Of a stretch of DNA of 64,000 bases, positions 48,204 to 60,480 are shown piece after piece; position 1 is the first letter of the stretch, and each line of letters opens with the position of its first letter. Made by a program: the position numbers and the translations under genes. The notes beneath the pieces are model-generated. The model ran no database searches and was not told the origin of the DNA. It saw only the letters and a program-made list of their open reading frames with translations. Source of the stretch: Siphonodentalium dalli. Its lineage: Eukaryota; Mollusca; Scaphopoda; Gadilida; Siphonodentaliidae. The stretch is taken from NCBI GenBank assembly GCA_032622095.1, contig CP136061.1:24184991-24248990 (forward strand), written 5' to 3'.

Positions 48204-50098
48204 AAATGTGCGTTATTGCCGATGAGTACATGTCTCATACAACCCATATTCCCGTGTGCCCGGTAATGAAACGAGGTATGTTATTTGTGAAATCGAAGGT
48301 TATAGAGTGTTAACCCGTGGATATACTAGGCAGGTCGTATATTGTTCCCATGGAGGTCTACTAACCACCTAGATGGTAAGCGAAATTTGAGGAAATATGC
48401 CAGACTTATACATAAGCAATTACCTTATTTACATATATACTTCAAGAGTTATAAATGATTAACATCAACAGCTATACAATCCGGCTAAAAGAATCAATTC
48501 TCATCGTGTTTGGGAGAAATACAGGGAGTCAGGTATAAGGGTGGATACACACATGCATGTAATCTCTGTATGTAAAATACATGTATTTTACATGGCCTCA
48601 CCAATAATTGACAACATTGATCACCTGCGCGCGAGAGGTTCATTGTTAACAGGCCAGACAAGTGAGTAGTCATAAGCGAAGTCAAACTCTCTGTTATCAA
48701 GACATTTAAGGCCAGTCCAAAACAGGTCTTCTCTTACGGATGTGGAAATTAGTTAAGTCTGTGTGATATCTGGAATTTTATTAAGATACGAACACCAGAA
48801 GCGACACAGCTGGTGTATACAGGCTTGGTATAGAACATTTTCGACTATGGTGCTTGCTTGGAGTGGGGTTTCGAAAGCTTCAAGTCGCTAAGGGACTTAG
48901 TTGAATGTATCGGCCGGAATAATCTGGGCAAGAAGGTACAATATAATATGTTTTACTTAACTAGCTCAGAGTTAGCCACCCTGCCCAATGGTAGCTATCG
49001 GGATCATATATAGCCCCAAGTCGGGGATCATATAGCCCCTGCGTAAGGAGATCCTGATAATATTGCCCCCCATGTTGGGGATCATAGCCCCTGCGTTGGG
49101 GAAATCCTGGTGCCATCACCTGTATAAAATCAAGAGAAGACTGACAATGATTTAAACAGAAAGTCCAACATTTGGGTTATCGCGCGAACAATTATTTTAA
49201 GTGACCTGACGACTTCGTTCAGTCAACGGCTCTCTGCACGCTCAGAGCTTGACTCACGGTGGTCAAACATAGCCGTAATGATTGGGTTGTCAACCAACAC
49301 ATATTACATGGTCTGTATGATCCATGTAAAACGCCAAATACACGATAATTACAGAGATTACATGCATGTGTGTATCCACCCTAAATCCGAGTTATTCCCT
49401 TCGATATAGGTGAACATTGGGGGCGTTCACTTGAATATTGTTCTGTGGAAGTTAATTATAACGGATTTTGAAGCGATTCGCCACAAGCAGAGACAGATAT
49501 GTCCACATCCAAATCTGATGTAAAGGCATTAATCAGAGTTGAGCCTGTACTGCCTATCGTCGAAGGTTTATTAGCACAAATGTGCGTTATTGCCGATGAG
49601 TACATGTCTCATACAACCCATATTCCCGTGTGCCCGGTAATGAAACGAGGTATGTTATTTGTGAAATCGAAGGTTATAGAGAGTTAACCCGTGGATATAC
49701 TAGGCAGGTCGTTTATTGTTCCCATGGAGGTCTACTAACCACCTAGATGGTAAGAGAAATTTGAGGAAATGTGCCAGACTTATACATAAGCAATTACCTT
49801 ATTTGCATATATACTTCAAGAGTTATAAATGATTAACGTCAACAGCTATACAATCCGGCTAAAAGAATCAATTCTCATCGTGTTTGGGAGAAATACAGGG
49901 AGTCAGGTATAAATCCGAGTTATTCCCTTCGATATAGGTGAACATTTGGGGGCGTTCACTTGAATATTGTTCTGTGGAAGTTAATTATAACGGATTTTGA
50001 AGCGATTCGCCACAAGCAGAGACAGATATGTCCACATCCAAATCTGATGTAAAGGCATTAATCAGAGTTGAGCCTGTACTGCCTATCGTCGAAGGTTT
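48204..50098. repeat. Tandem duplication in left arm only
   Basis: A unit of about 530 bp beginning ACAAATGTGCGTTATTGCCG occurs twice (48204 and about 49577), the first copy split by the Harbinger-like insertion. The right arm has a single copy (about 56100-56600). The event therefore followed formation of the palindrome. Confidence 0.8.
48539..49381. mobile_element. Harbinger-like MITE inserted in the left arm
   Basis: 843 bp with inverted ends GGGTGGATACACACATGCAT and complement, flanked by TAA (48536-48538 and 49382-49384). The tandem duplicate at about 49911 and the right arm at about 56262 preserve the empty site GGTATAAATCC. This fixes the boundaries and the 3-bp TSD. Same family as 41594-44453. 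It encodes no protein. Confidence 0.85.
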
Positions 50099-50192
50099 AT
50101 TAGTAGTGGCGCTGCCATAATTATGTCATGGAACGGTATATCATTCATGCAATAATACACGAAACCACGCACCCCATCCATTCTCCATATGT

Positions 50193-50272
50193 GTTAGGGT
50201 TATGGTTAGGGTCATGGTTCCGGTTAGGGCTATGTTGGGGTTAGTGTTAAGGTTTAGAGTTAGGGTTAGTGT
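50193..50272. repeat. Telomere-like TTAGGG array, left arm
   Basis: About 80 bp of exact and degenerate GTTAGGGTTA hexamer-type repeats, G-rich on the + strand and pointing towards the element centre. Mirrored at 55902-55982. Confidence 0.85.
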
Positions 50273-50789
50273 ATTCTTACACGAAGGACATACCCATCGA
50301 CACTAGTAGACTGGATGATTGTCATATAACATTCAACCAATCTAACCTTCCCCCACCGTTTTAACGGCCATCAACAATATATACAGTGTATACATGGGAC
50401 ATGACAATCTGCGGGATGGGATGGGATATGGGACAAAACGACAGATATCTGCGGGACAGAATTTCAAATTGCGTGGGACGGCCGATATCTCGAGGAATAC
50501 AGGGCGTAGGGGCTCATTTTGGTGTCTAACGAAAGGCCCACGTTCGCCCTATCCAAACATATTAACCCCGCCACTAAGCAAACACCAGAAGTTGCATTAT
50601 TTGATTGACAATTGCCATGTCCCGTATACATTAACTTGTTTTCAGATTGCGTTATCCGTTTTAACCAAAATTATATAGTCCTCTTTTTTTCTGTCAGTGT
50701 AAAGAGGACAACGACAGAGCTCTTTATAAAACATGTAATTTTGACTACTACTCTTCATAAAACGTTAGAAAACCATAATCTAACAACGA

Positions 50790-51240
50790 ATATCGAAGAA
50801 CCAATGTGATTTCTTGATAAAAATTTAAATTATTCCGTCTATTTTGAATAACATTGGCAGAAAAAATGAATTTTTCAATTAGAGTTGGAACAAAAACTCA
50901 CATTTTGAGATAAAAATGTATCATTTGTATCGTAGTCTTATAAAAACGAAGACTTAATACGAACCTATTCGGTATATTGAGTGAATGTTATAGAAAGAAT
51001 ATCGAAGAACCAATGTAATTACTTGATAAGCATTGTAAATATTCCGTCTGTTTTAAATAAAATGGAAATATTTCGTCTATTTGGAATAGCGTTGGAAGCA
51101 GCAATCAAGTATTTAAATGAAATTTGGAACAAAAACTTATAATTTGAAGAAAACGTGTATCATTTCTATCGAAGTCTTATAATAAAGGAAGGCTTAATGC
51201 GAACCCATTCGGTCTAATGTGTGAATGTGTTCATACATAG
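50790..51240. repeat. AT-rich tandem repeat, two units, left arm
   Basis: Two diverged units of about 210-230 bp start ATCGAAGAACCAATGT and contain GAACCYATTCGGT. Mirrored at about 55180-55640. Confidence 0.7.
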
Positions 51241-51649
51241 CAAATATAATGATGCAGAAATGAATATTTCCTAGAAAAATGTTAACATAGCTTGTATTGA
51301 ACCGAAATAATATAGCACTCGAGTTAAAATGTTTCATAATAGGACCATAACGAACCAATGCAAAAGATAGGGGACATATTTTGCGCATAAAAATACAATA
51401 TTTTGTTTTTCATTCTTGATCAAAATAATGCAGGGTTGTCAATTATCAACAGAAAACAAATACTTTGAAACAAAAAACGATGACATAAGAACGAATATCC
51501 AAGAGCTAGTGTGAAAATAACCCTTACATTTATAAAAAAAACAAAACAATAAAAATTCAGTTTTCGAGTAAATCCTTCAAAATTATTGAATGTTTTCGTC
51601 TATGTTGGATCGAATTTGACACAAAAATCAATTAGCTCACTGACAGTTC

Positions 51650-52459
51650 GCGCAATATCTCATGTTTTGAGAAAACGTTTGCAATTTTAGACAACAATAT
51701 TGCTAGTGAAGGTGAACATTTCATCCTGGAACTCATGAAATATAATAAAAAATAGATGTAAAGACACTTCCTGAGCCCCCATCTCTATGAGTTATGAACA
51801 TAAAGTAATCTCATAGTGCCATTGTACCCCATAATTTGGTCACGATAAATGTGTATTTAATTTTTGACCCTTCATGTGTGGTAACAATCAATGAAATTTA
51901 CAGCCCATTGTATCCTAAAACATGAAGGAACATCATAAATGGAGTCAGTTTTGCCAATTTAGGCAACATTGTTGCCAGGGAAGTTCTACGTTTCTTGTTG
52001 GAACTGATGAAATGTGATACAAATTTATCAATAATCACTTGATGTGCCCTCGTGGCTTTCATTATGACCATAAAGGCATCTGATAGTGTCAATGTAGCCC
52101 ATAATCTGGCCAGGAGAAGTGTGAATTGGATATTTGACCCTTCATCTGTGGTAAAAAAAATGAATTAAGGGGCATGTGAGTGGTGCCCTAGACATTAACC
52201 CAGAGCATAAATTGACTCAATTTTGCAATTTTAGGCAACATTCTTGCAAGGGAAAGTGTATATTTCATGTTGGAACTCATCCAATGTGATAAACATGCAT
52301 CAAACGACACTTGCTGAGCTCTGATGACTTTGAGTTATGACAACAAAGGCATCTCATACTAGATTGTAAGCCATAATTTGGTCAGGAAAAGTGTAAATTT
52401 CATATTTGATCATCTATGTGTTTTAAAAATCGATGTAATTACACCCATCGGTCGCCTAG
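51650..52459. repeat. Satellite-like repeats, inner left arm
   Basis: About three diverged units of 250-280 bp marked by ATTTTAGRCAACAATNTTGC, GGAACTCATSMAATGTGAT and CCATAATTTGGTCAGG. Inverted relatives fill 53330-54740. Confidence 0.75.
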
Positions 52460-52625
52460 ACGAGTGTCGTCAGCAACACGCGCGTGTTGAATGTGATATC
52501 GAACGGACACGGGTATATTGTCTCATACGAGGGGGCGCCCCTCCCTCGAAGTGTCTTTATGCGACAATATACCCGTGTCCGTTCGTTATCAGATTCAACA
52601 CGCACGTGTTTCTGACGACACTCGT
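52460..52625. repeat. Long central hairpin of the giant element
   Basis: The imperfect palindrome of about 166 bp has arms reading ACGAGTGTCGTCAGCAACAC and onward, including a shared GAACGGACACGGGTATATTG block and its complement. The loop is GC-rich (GGGGGCGCCCCTCCC). A second partial copy of its right half and flank lies at 52735-52910. It lies at the point where the arms end and could be a replication or resolution structure; that is inference. Confidence 0.75.
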
Positions 52626-52897
52626 GCGTCGACTCCCTTTGCGACACGTGTCTACATTACCCAAGTGTCCACATGGGGAACCTTGATTACGTAATCTAGT
52701 TTATCTTAGGCTATACTGTTTACTGACCCAGCTCGGGGGCGCCCCACCCCGTCGTAGAAGTTTTATGCGACAACATACCCGCATCCGTTCATTATCAGAG
52801 CACGCATCTACATCACGTAGTCGTTAGGCGAGGAGCGACCCAAGACGTTGGTACGCGTCACACCATATGTCCACGTGAGGGAAGGCGATTACGTAAT

Positions 52898-53280
52898 CTA
52901 GTTTGTCATTTTTGTCTTATACATACAGGTCATGACCTGGTGATCTAACGTTTCTGATGTTTGCGATGTACTACCTTGTATGATGTCTTCTGATTTATTA
53001 GTCACTATGCACTTACTGCAATAGCCGTGTCTGTTGCTGGACTTTCTGTACAAATGTTTACTTTCATTATTCGCTTCAACATAATTCTTCTTAGAAACGC
53101 TCTCCGAGTATGTGACCCACGGAACTGATGGCCAATGGCCCACTTGTGTCTCAGTATCTGTAACATCACAGTGTCTCTGAGCTTTACATATTTTAATCCC
53201 ATATGATGCATGGACGATTCATTACTGCACGTGAACCTTGACAATTTGAGCACCTTTTTCTTTGATGTTATGCGATCCAA
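52898..53280 (-). CDS. Unrecognised frames in the unique centre
   Basis: Two overlapping minus-strand frames (91 codons at 53005-53280 and 81 codons at 52898-53143) occupy the only part of the element not duplicated in the arms. The second ends with a Lys/Ser-rich stretch including YCSKC. A single frameshift would link them. No family is recognised and neither may be real. Confidence 0.2.
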
Positions 53281-53329
53281 AATGATCCTGATATAAGAAA
53301 TGCAACACCGTGCAGATACGCTTTGTTAT

Positions 53330-54740
53330 CGCTTCACAAATTTCCCCGTTGTATAATGACACTATCAGATGCCTTTATGGCCATAATTGAAACCCATCAG
53401 GGCTCATCAAGTGTCTGTTGATCAATTATCATCACAATTCATCAGTTCCAACAAGAAATGTACAACTTCTCAAGGAACAATGTTGTCTAAATTGCCAAAA
53501 CTGAGTGCATTTATGATGTTGCTTCATATCTGAGGATACCATGGGGTGTAATTTCATTGGTTGCTACCACGCATCAAGGGTCAAAAATACAATACAAATT
53601 TCTCCTGACCATATTATGGCATACAATTGCACTATGAGATGAATTTATGTTCATAACTCAAAGACATGAGGCCTCAGGAAGTGTCTTTTCATCTATTTTT
53701 ATCATATTTCATGAGTTCCAGCATGAAATGTTCACCTTCACTGGCAATATTGTTCCTCTAAAATTGCAAACTTGACTACATATGGACTGTGGATTGATCT
53801 CTAGGGACCCAATGGCTGTAATTACATTTATTTTTAAAACACATGAAGCTTAAAACATGAAATTTACACTTTTTTCTGACCAAAGTATGACCTACAATAC
53901 ACTATGAGATCCCTTTATGTTCATAACTCAAAGTCATGAGGACTCAGGAAGTGTCTTTTTATTCATTTTAATCACATTTCATGGGTTCCAACGTGAAATG
54001 TTTACCTTCACTGCCGACATTGTGGCCTAAAATTGCAAACTTGAGTACATTTAGGCTGTGGATTCATGTCTAGGCGACCGATGGGTGTAATTACATCGAT
54101 TTTTAAACACATAGAGGATAAAATATGAAATTTACACTTTTCCTGACCAAATTATGGCTTACAATCTAGTATGAGATGCCTTTGTTGTCATAACTCAAAG
54201 TCATCAGAGCTCAGCAAGTGTCGTTTGATGCATGTTTATCACATTGGATGAGTTCCAACATGAAATATACACTTTCCCTTGCAAGAATGTTGCCTAAAAT
54301 TGCAAAATTGAGTCAATTTATGCTCTGGGTTAATGTCTAGGGCACCACTCACATGCCCCTTAATTCATTTTTTTACCACAGATGAAGGGTCAAATATCCA
54401 ATTCAGACTTCTCCTGACCAGATTATGGGCTACATTGACACTATCAGATGCCTTTATGGTCATAATTGAAAGCCACGAGGGCCCATCAAGTGATTATTGA
54501 TCAATTTGTATCACATTTCATCAGTTCCAACAAGAAACGTAGAACTTCCCTGGCAACAATGTTGCCTAAATTGGCAAAACTGACTCCATTTATGATGTTC
54601 CTTCATGTTTTAGGATACCATGGGCTGTAATTTCATTAATTGTTACCACACATGACGGGTCAAAAATTAAATACACATTTCTCGTGACCAAATTGGGTAC
54701 AATGGCAATATTGTTGTCTAAAATTGCAAACGTTTTCTCA
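53330..54740. repeat. Satellite-like repeats, centre and inner right arm
   Basis: About five units of roughly 250-290 bp (near 53350, 53630, 53890, 54170 and 54440) share CAYTATSAGATGCCTTTATG, GGGCTCATCAAGTGTC-like and CAAGAAATGTACAACTTC-like blocks. The right side has more units than the left, so the array expanded after the arms formed. Inverse of 51650-52459 from 54069 on. Confidence 0.78.
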
Positions 54741-55179
54741 AAACATAAGATAATGCGCGAACTGTTAGTGAGCTAATTGATTTTTGTGTCAAATTTGATC
54801 CAACATAGACGAAAACATTCAATAATTTTGAAGGATTTACTCGAAAACTGAATTTTTATTGTTTTTTTTTTTTATAAATGTGAGGGTTATTATCACACTA
54901 GCTCTTGGATATTCGTTCTTATGTCATCGTTTTTTGTTTCAAAGTATTTGTTTTTTGTTGATAATTGATAACCCTGCATTATATTGATCGAGAATGAAAA
55001 AACAAAATATTGTATTTTTATGCGCAAAATATGTCCCCCTATCTTTTGCATTGGTTCGTTATGATCCTAATATGAAACATTTTAACTCTAACGCTATATT
55101 ATTTCGGTTCAATACAAGCTATGTTTACATTTTTGCTAGGAAATATTTATTTCTGCATCATTATATTTGCTATGTATGA

Positions 55180-55640
55180 ACACATTCACACATTAGACCG
55201 AATGGGTTCGCATTAAGCCTTCCTTTATTATAAGACTTCGATAGAAATGATACACGTTTTCTCAAATTATAAGTTTTTGGTCCAAATTTAATTTAAATAC
55301 TTGATTGTTGCTTCCAACTATATTCCACATAGACGAAATATTTCCATTTTATTTAATACAGACGGAATATTTACAATGCTTATCAAGTAATTACATTGTT
55401 TCTTCGATATTCTTTCTAATACATTCACTCAATATACCGAATAGGTTCGTATTAAGTCTTCGTTTTTACAAGACTACGATACAAACGATACATTTTTAAC
55501 TCAAAATGTAAGTTTTTGTCCCAACTCTCATTGAAAATTTCATTTTTTCTGCCAATGTTATTCAAAATAGACGGATTAATTCAAATTTTTATCAAGAAAT
55601 CACATTGGTTCTTCGATATTCGTTGTTAGATTATGGTTTT
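55180..55640. repeat. AT-rich tandem repeat, two units, right arm
   Basis: Reverse complement of the units at 50790-51240 with scattered substitutions. Confidence 0.7.
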
Positions 55641-55901
55641 CTAACGTTTTATGAAGAGTAGTACTCAAAATTACATGTTTTATAAAGAGCTCGGTCTTTG
55701 TCCTCTTTACACTGACAGAAAAAAAGAGGACTATATAATTTTGGTTAAAACGGATAACGCAATCTGAAAACAAGTTAATGTATACACTGTATATATTGTT
55801 GATGGCCGTTAAAACGGTGGGGGGAGGTTAGACTAGTTGAATGTTATATGACAATCATCCAGTCTACTAGTGTCGATGGGTATGTCCTTCGTGTAAGAAT
55901 A

Positions 55902-55982
55902 CACTAACCCTAACTCTAAACCTTAACACTAACCCCAACCATAGCCCTAACCGGAACCATGACCCTAACCCTAACCCTAACA
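55902..55982. repeat. Telomere-like CCCTAA array, right arm
   Basis: Reverse complement of 50193-50272, with nearly the same pattern of variant hexamers, so both derive from one ancestral array. Confidence 0.85.
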
Positions 55983-56632
55983 CATATGGAGAATGGATGG
56001 GGTGCGTGGTTTCGTGTATTATTGCATGAATGATATACCGTTCCATGACATAATTATGGCAGCGCCACTACTAATAAACCTTCGACGATAGGCAGTACAG
56101 GCTCAACTCTGATTAATGCCTTTACATCAGATTTGGATGTGGACATATCTGTCTCTGCTTGTGGCGAATCGCTTCAAAATCCGTTATAATTAACTTCCAC
56201 AGAACAATATTCAAGTGAACGACCCCAAATGTTCACCTATATCGAAGGGAATAACTCGGATTTATACCTGACTCCCTGTATTTCTCCCAAACACGATGAG
56301 AATTGATTCTTTTAGCCGGATTGTATAGCTGTTGACGTTAATCATTTATAACTCTTGAAGTATATATGCAAATAAGGTAATTGCTTATGTATAAGTCTGG
56401 CACATTTCCTCAAATTTCTCTTACCATCTAGGTGGTTAGTAGACCTCCATGGGAACAATAAACGACCTGCCTAGTATATCCACGGGTTAACTCTCTATAA
56501 CCTTCGATTTCACAAATAACATACCTCGTTTCATTACCGGGCACACGGGAATATGGGTTGTATGAGACATGTACTCATCGGCAATAACGCACATTTGTTT
56601 GAAACAATTAATATAGCATTATGGGGTACACA

Positions 56633-57646
56633 CAAGGATGTGGTTAGAGGGTCTCCGTTGGGGGGGGGGGGGTGTCCAGATTGGGAAATTCCAATTGCAC
56701 CCTCCCCCCTTGAATCAGAATCAGACACCAAACACAACTTTTGCATAATTCCATTTGCACCCCCCCCCCTCCTTGAATCAGAATCACAGACAAAACACAA
56801 GTTTTGCATAATTCCATTTGCACGCCCCTTGCACATCAGTCCTCAGGCCTAATATCCAATGTATTCATAAACTATGTTGTTCTATATGCCCGGTATAAGA
56901 AAATTCAGATACTTTAACCTGAGAATTGCATAAATCCTAACATCTAGTAGCCTACTCCAGACAAATGCACACGGCTACGGGTAAGAGACCAGGACATTAT
57001 GTCTGTCCATGTTTGTTCAGCCCGGTGTGGGAAAATTTGGAAAACTATACAAGAAAATCGCAAATCCTAGCATCTAGACTGGCCTCAACTGAAGCTTCCC
57101 TAGTGTTGGAAATTTCAAACCTCATACTCCCTCTTAGGTTGGAAAATTCTCCAACTGATGACCATTTCAGTCCACAAGTTTGACCGAATGTACTAAACTA
57201 TTGTTTTGTTAAACTAATTAGCAGTTTTGTATTGGTCATGGGGGAGGGACAGTGACACACCGGGCCGACCATGGTTCGGCCCGGTGTTCGAAAATTTTGA
57301 AGTCTGAACAAGAAAATCGCAAAATCCTAGCATCTAGACTAGCCTCAAGTCTTCTTAGAGTTGGAAATTTCAAACCTGACACCCCCCCCACTTAGGTTGG
57401 AAAATTTCCAAATGATGACAATTCCAATGGCAATGTTGACCAAATGTATGACAATATTGTTTTCTTAAATTTAGTAGCAGTTTTGACTAGCCACGGGGGA
57501 GGACCTGGACACAAGCTTTCCAAGTGTTTGAAATTTCCAACCTGTCACCCCCCTAAGGTTGGAAACTTTCCAACTGATGACCATTCCAACTAATGTTTTG
57601 GCAGGTATGAAATTTCCACACCCCCACCCCTCTAGCCACATCCCTG
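56633..57646. mobile_element. hAT-like MITE inserted in the right arm
   Basis: 1,014 bp with inverted ends CAAGGATGTGGTTAGAGG (left) and the complement of CAGGGATGTGGCTAGAGG (right), flanked by an exact 8-bp TSD, GGTACACA (56625-56632 and 57647-57654). The left arm at about 48170 is the empty site with one GGTACACA (on its minus strand). Inside are two units around C/G runs (56655-56825) and three tandem units of about 240 bp with CAAATCCTAGCATCTAGACT (57017-57600). No transposase. Confidence 0.88.
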
Positions 57647-57811
57647 GGTACACATACCGTATTTAAAGCGATATAGAACATTCATTCAAACTTAAACGTG
57701 TTAAGAGATAGAATGCTCATTATATATAGCCTTAAAAATAGACTATATTTCAAAGTAACATTTTGAAATACATACCAAAGGGAAGACTACACATAAATGC
57801 AGTTTTTATTT

Positions 57812-57910
57812 CAAATACGCGGCGGAATAATAAATCTGGGACGATAAATAATAAATCTGATTCGAGTACACTCATTCCCGTCTCAGATTTATTACTCCGC
57901 CGCGTATTTG
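57812..57910. repeat. Hairpin downstream of PC4-like gene, right arm
   Basis: Mirror copy of 47912-48010. The complementary arms remain paired despite a few substitutions. Confidence 0.8.
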
Positions 57911-58127
57911 AAGTAAAAGGTAGTTTTAGGCACAGAATCATCATATGAAATATAAATAATTTAATGATTAGCATACTCAAAAATTATATATATATATAAA
58001 TATATATGTTCTATCTGTATAATCAAATACAGATACATATCAAAACGTTCTTTCGGCTGTTATATCCATTTACAACGATCATTGTAAATTATGTCATGAA
58101 TATTATGTGTCCAATTTATAAGTATTC

Positions 58128-58622
58128 CTAGTTGGTTGAAGGTGAGCATTCTCGGCATCTATCCATTGATATTTGATTGTGATGTGTATAAGCACATGGA
58201 GTCCACGTTTTTAGCTCGGGATAAAGCTTCTCTACCTTCGCTCTACACTCCAGCATATCTTTCCATTCTGAATGGTTCAATGTGACCCCCTTCCGTGTAG
58301 GTATCAGATTGACAGCCCCCTCTGGAACAAAATATGTCCTTATGTGTATAACTGAGAACCTTGCGTCGTAACTAACGTGCAAATTACCACCTATATGTTG
58401 TTTGTGTAAATCTATGCCATCATCGATGGCCTCTTGAATCGTTTCAAAATAATCACATAGATTGAACCAACGCGCCAGACTCATAGACGTTCCAGTTTTC
58501 ATGGGGTAAGACCCATTTTTCATCCAGCAGCGAATATCTATTCTAGTTTCAGATTTGAACGTACAAACGTTTAAAAAACGATCCCTATTCCCGAGATATT
58601 TCCTGTACGTTTTAGATTCCAT
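58128..58622 (-). CDS. Tandem PC4/SUB1-like ssDNA-binding protein, right-arm copy
   Basis: A complete 164-codon frame, 484 of 495 bases identical to the left-arm gene. Nine of the eleven differences change the residue: positions 3, 26, 32, 41, 95, 116, 124, 132 and 164. The two PC4-like modules and the Cys/His cluster are kept, with no stop or shift. One change (F32C) falls in the first strand and T41M in the first P-x-K-x-G loop. Both copies are transcribed, if at all, towards the element centre. The sequence before the start codon (58623-58690) mirrors the left arm, including the TATA-like word. Which copy is functional cannot be told. Confidence 0.72.
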   Translation of the reverse strand: MESKTYRKYLGNRDRFLNVCTFKSETRIDIRCWMKNGSYPMKTGTSMSLARWFNLCDYFETIQEAIDDGIDLHKQHIGGNLHVSYDARFSVIHIRTYFVPEGAVNLIPTRKGVTLNHSEWKDMLECRAKVEKLYPELKTWTPCAYTHHNQISMDRCRECSPSTN

Positions 58623-59860
58623 CGTTTACTAAAGTATACTAATAATATTACACGAAATGGAGCGAATGGTCAGCGCGCTCAATATTTAAAGGAAAATAGA
58701 TCAGTGGGCGTTAATCAGTATACATAGCACAGCGTTAGTTGTAATTAAAACCGCCTCTCAATTTCAATAACAAACTCGCAATATCTGATTACAGTCGGCA
58801 CTATGGGGGTACGCAAAATACATAACGTAATGAACACTGCCGGGTTTACTTACCTCATTATATCGTTTATAACGATCGTCCGTTAATCATTGATTCAAAT
58901 TTACACATATATATAGGACATTGACCATGTTTTTTTGCGATATAGGTATGTTGTCGAAAATAACATTTGATACACTCCAAAGATGCATCTATTAAATACA
59001 TCGCAAGTGTTACTATTTTCAATGCAAACATCACTGATTTTTAATATTAATGATCGAGTGTTGCACATCGTATTTGATGTGAAGGTTGTCTCCATAATGT
59101 ATCAGGTCCATCAACCCAAATCTCCACACGTCACTGCACTAACTCGACATTGTCACGCGAATTGGATGTATCACATGCTTATCAATTTATTCCTATATAG
59201 TTCATTCGAGTATTCTCTTGAACAGTACAACCCATGGTCACAGCCATTTTTTCAGCTGTTTCAATTTTCTGCGTATACAAGTGCAACATACGCTCTTTAT
59301 TTATCTCAACAATGGACTAACGCGGAATGGTGTTTTATGACCTGTGTCGGGCAAATGGCTGTTTTATTTTTGATTGAGACCCGAACATTGTTGTCTCGTC
59401 AGACCGAGAGCGACACGAATCTATTTTTCAATATGAAAGATGTACAAATCGTCAAACATCTAGGGAGTGATAGGTCAGTAGATTCGAAAGCGAGTGGAAA
59501 GTTCGCGCTCGTCTTTGGGAGAATCACGGGCAGTATATACCCAAATAAGACGGGTGTGCATGTCTCAGTTTGTGTCGTTTGTTGGATTTATATGACAGCA
59601 TCGAGTGAGTGGATCGTGCCACCGAGGAAGGAGTGTTTATAATGGCCTTGATATAGAAGATACGCTTCATACAACATACGATACGTCATAATGCTTCTTT
59701 GACAGCGCCATATTATGTATACTACAGAATGTTCGCATTACCCGTGTAACATATATGTCATTCAGCCGAAGGTCATACCCCATTACGACTGCCGGATATT
59801 CTGTTTTCAATGTTCAAGCGATTCAAATTTAATATTACAATACACAATAGGTATGAGCCT
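58623..59860. other. Right arm between PC4-like gene and minisatellite
   Basis: Mirror of 45891-47209. A 219-codon + strand frame here (58983-59642) is not preserved in the left arm, so it is not called. Confidence 0.5.
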
Positions 59861-59864
59861 GGTA

Positions 59865-60480
59865 GCTGCTGCAGCGATCTACATACCGTACGAAACTCCC
59901 GAGTATACATATCTGATAGTCGGTCATCGACCATATTATCTGGTAGACCCAATAACCGAGTCTAAAATAGTGCACCGTACAACGACCTACATACCCTACG
60001 AAACTCGAGTATATATGATAGTCGGTCATCGACCATATTATCTGGTAGATGCTGCAGCGACCTGAATACCTTACTAGTACGTATTATATCTGTCAGTAGG
60101 TCATCGACCATATTATCTGGTAGATCCATTAGCCCGCTCTAAATACTGCATAATACAGCGACCTATACATACCATATGAAACGAGTGTATAGATTGTCGC
60201 TCATCGACCATATTAGCTGGTAGATCCATTAACATAATACTGCATAATATAGCGACCTACGTACCACATCTAATTCGGGCGACCTACTAACCGTGTTTGT
60301 AATATAATATTCCTCACACACCCGCATAAATTACTCTATAATATAGTGACCTACATACCGTATGAAACTCCAGTATATCATACTCGGTCATCGACCATAT
60401 TAGCTGGTAGATCCATCATATAGCGACCTACATATCATTAGCTTATCTCGGTCATCGACCATTTGTACTACTCAATTCAT
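59865..60480. repeat. Right terminal minisatellite
   Basis: Mirror of 45160-45890, with GGTCATCGACCATATTA and CTGGTAGATCCATTA blocks. Followed by a G run at 60484 that corresponds to the C run at about 45250. Confidence 0.85.

Noticed and set aside
58983-59642. 219-codon + strand frame in the right arm of the giant element
   Set aside because: The left arm has a one-base difference in the same region and about 80 extra bases, which break the frame, and the protein has no recognisable domain. The PC4-like gene, by contrast, is kept in both arms.
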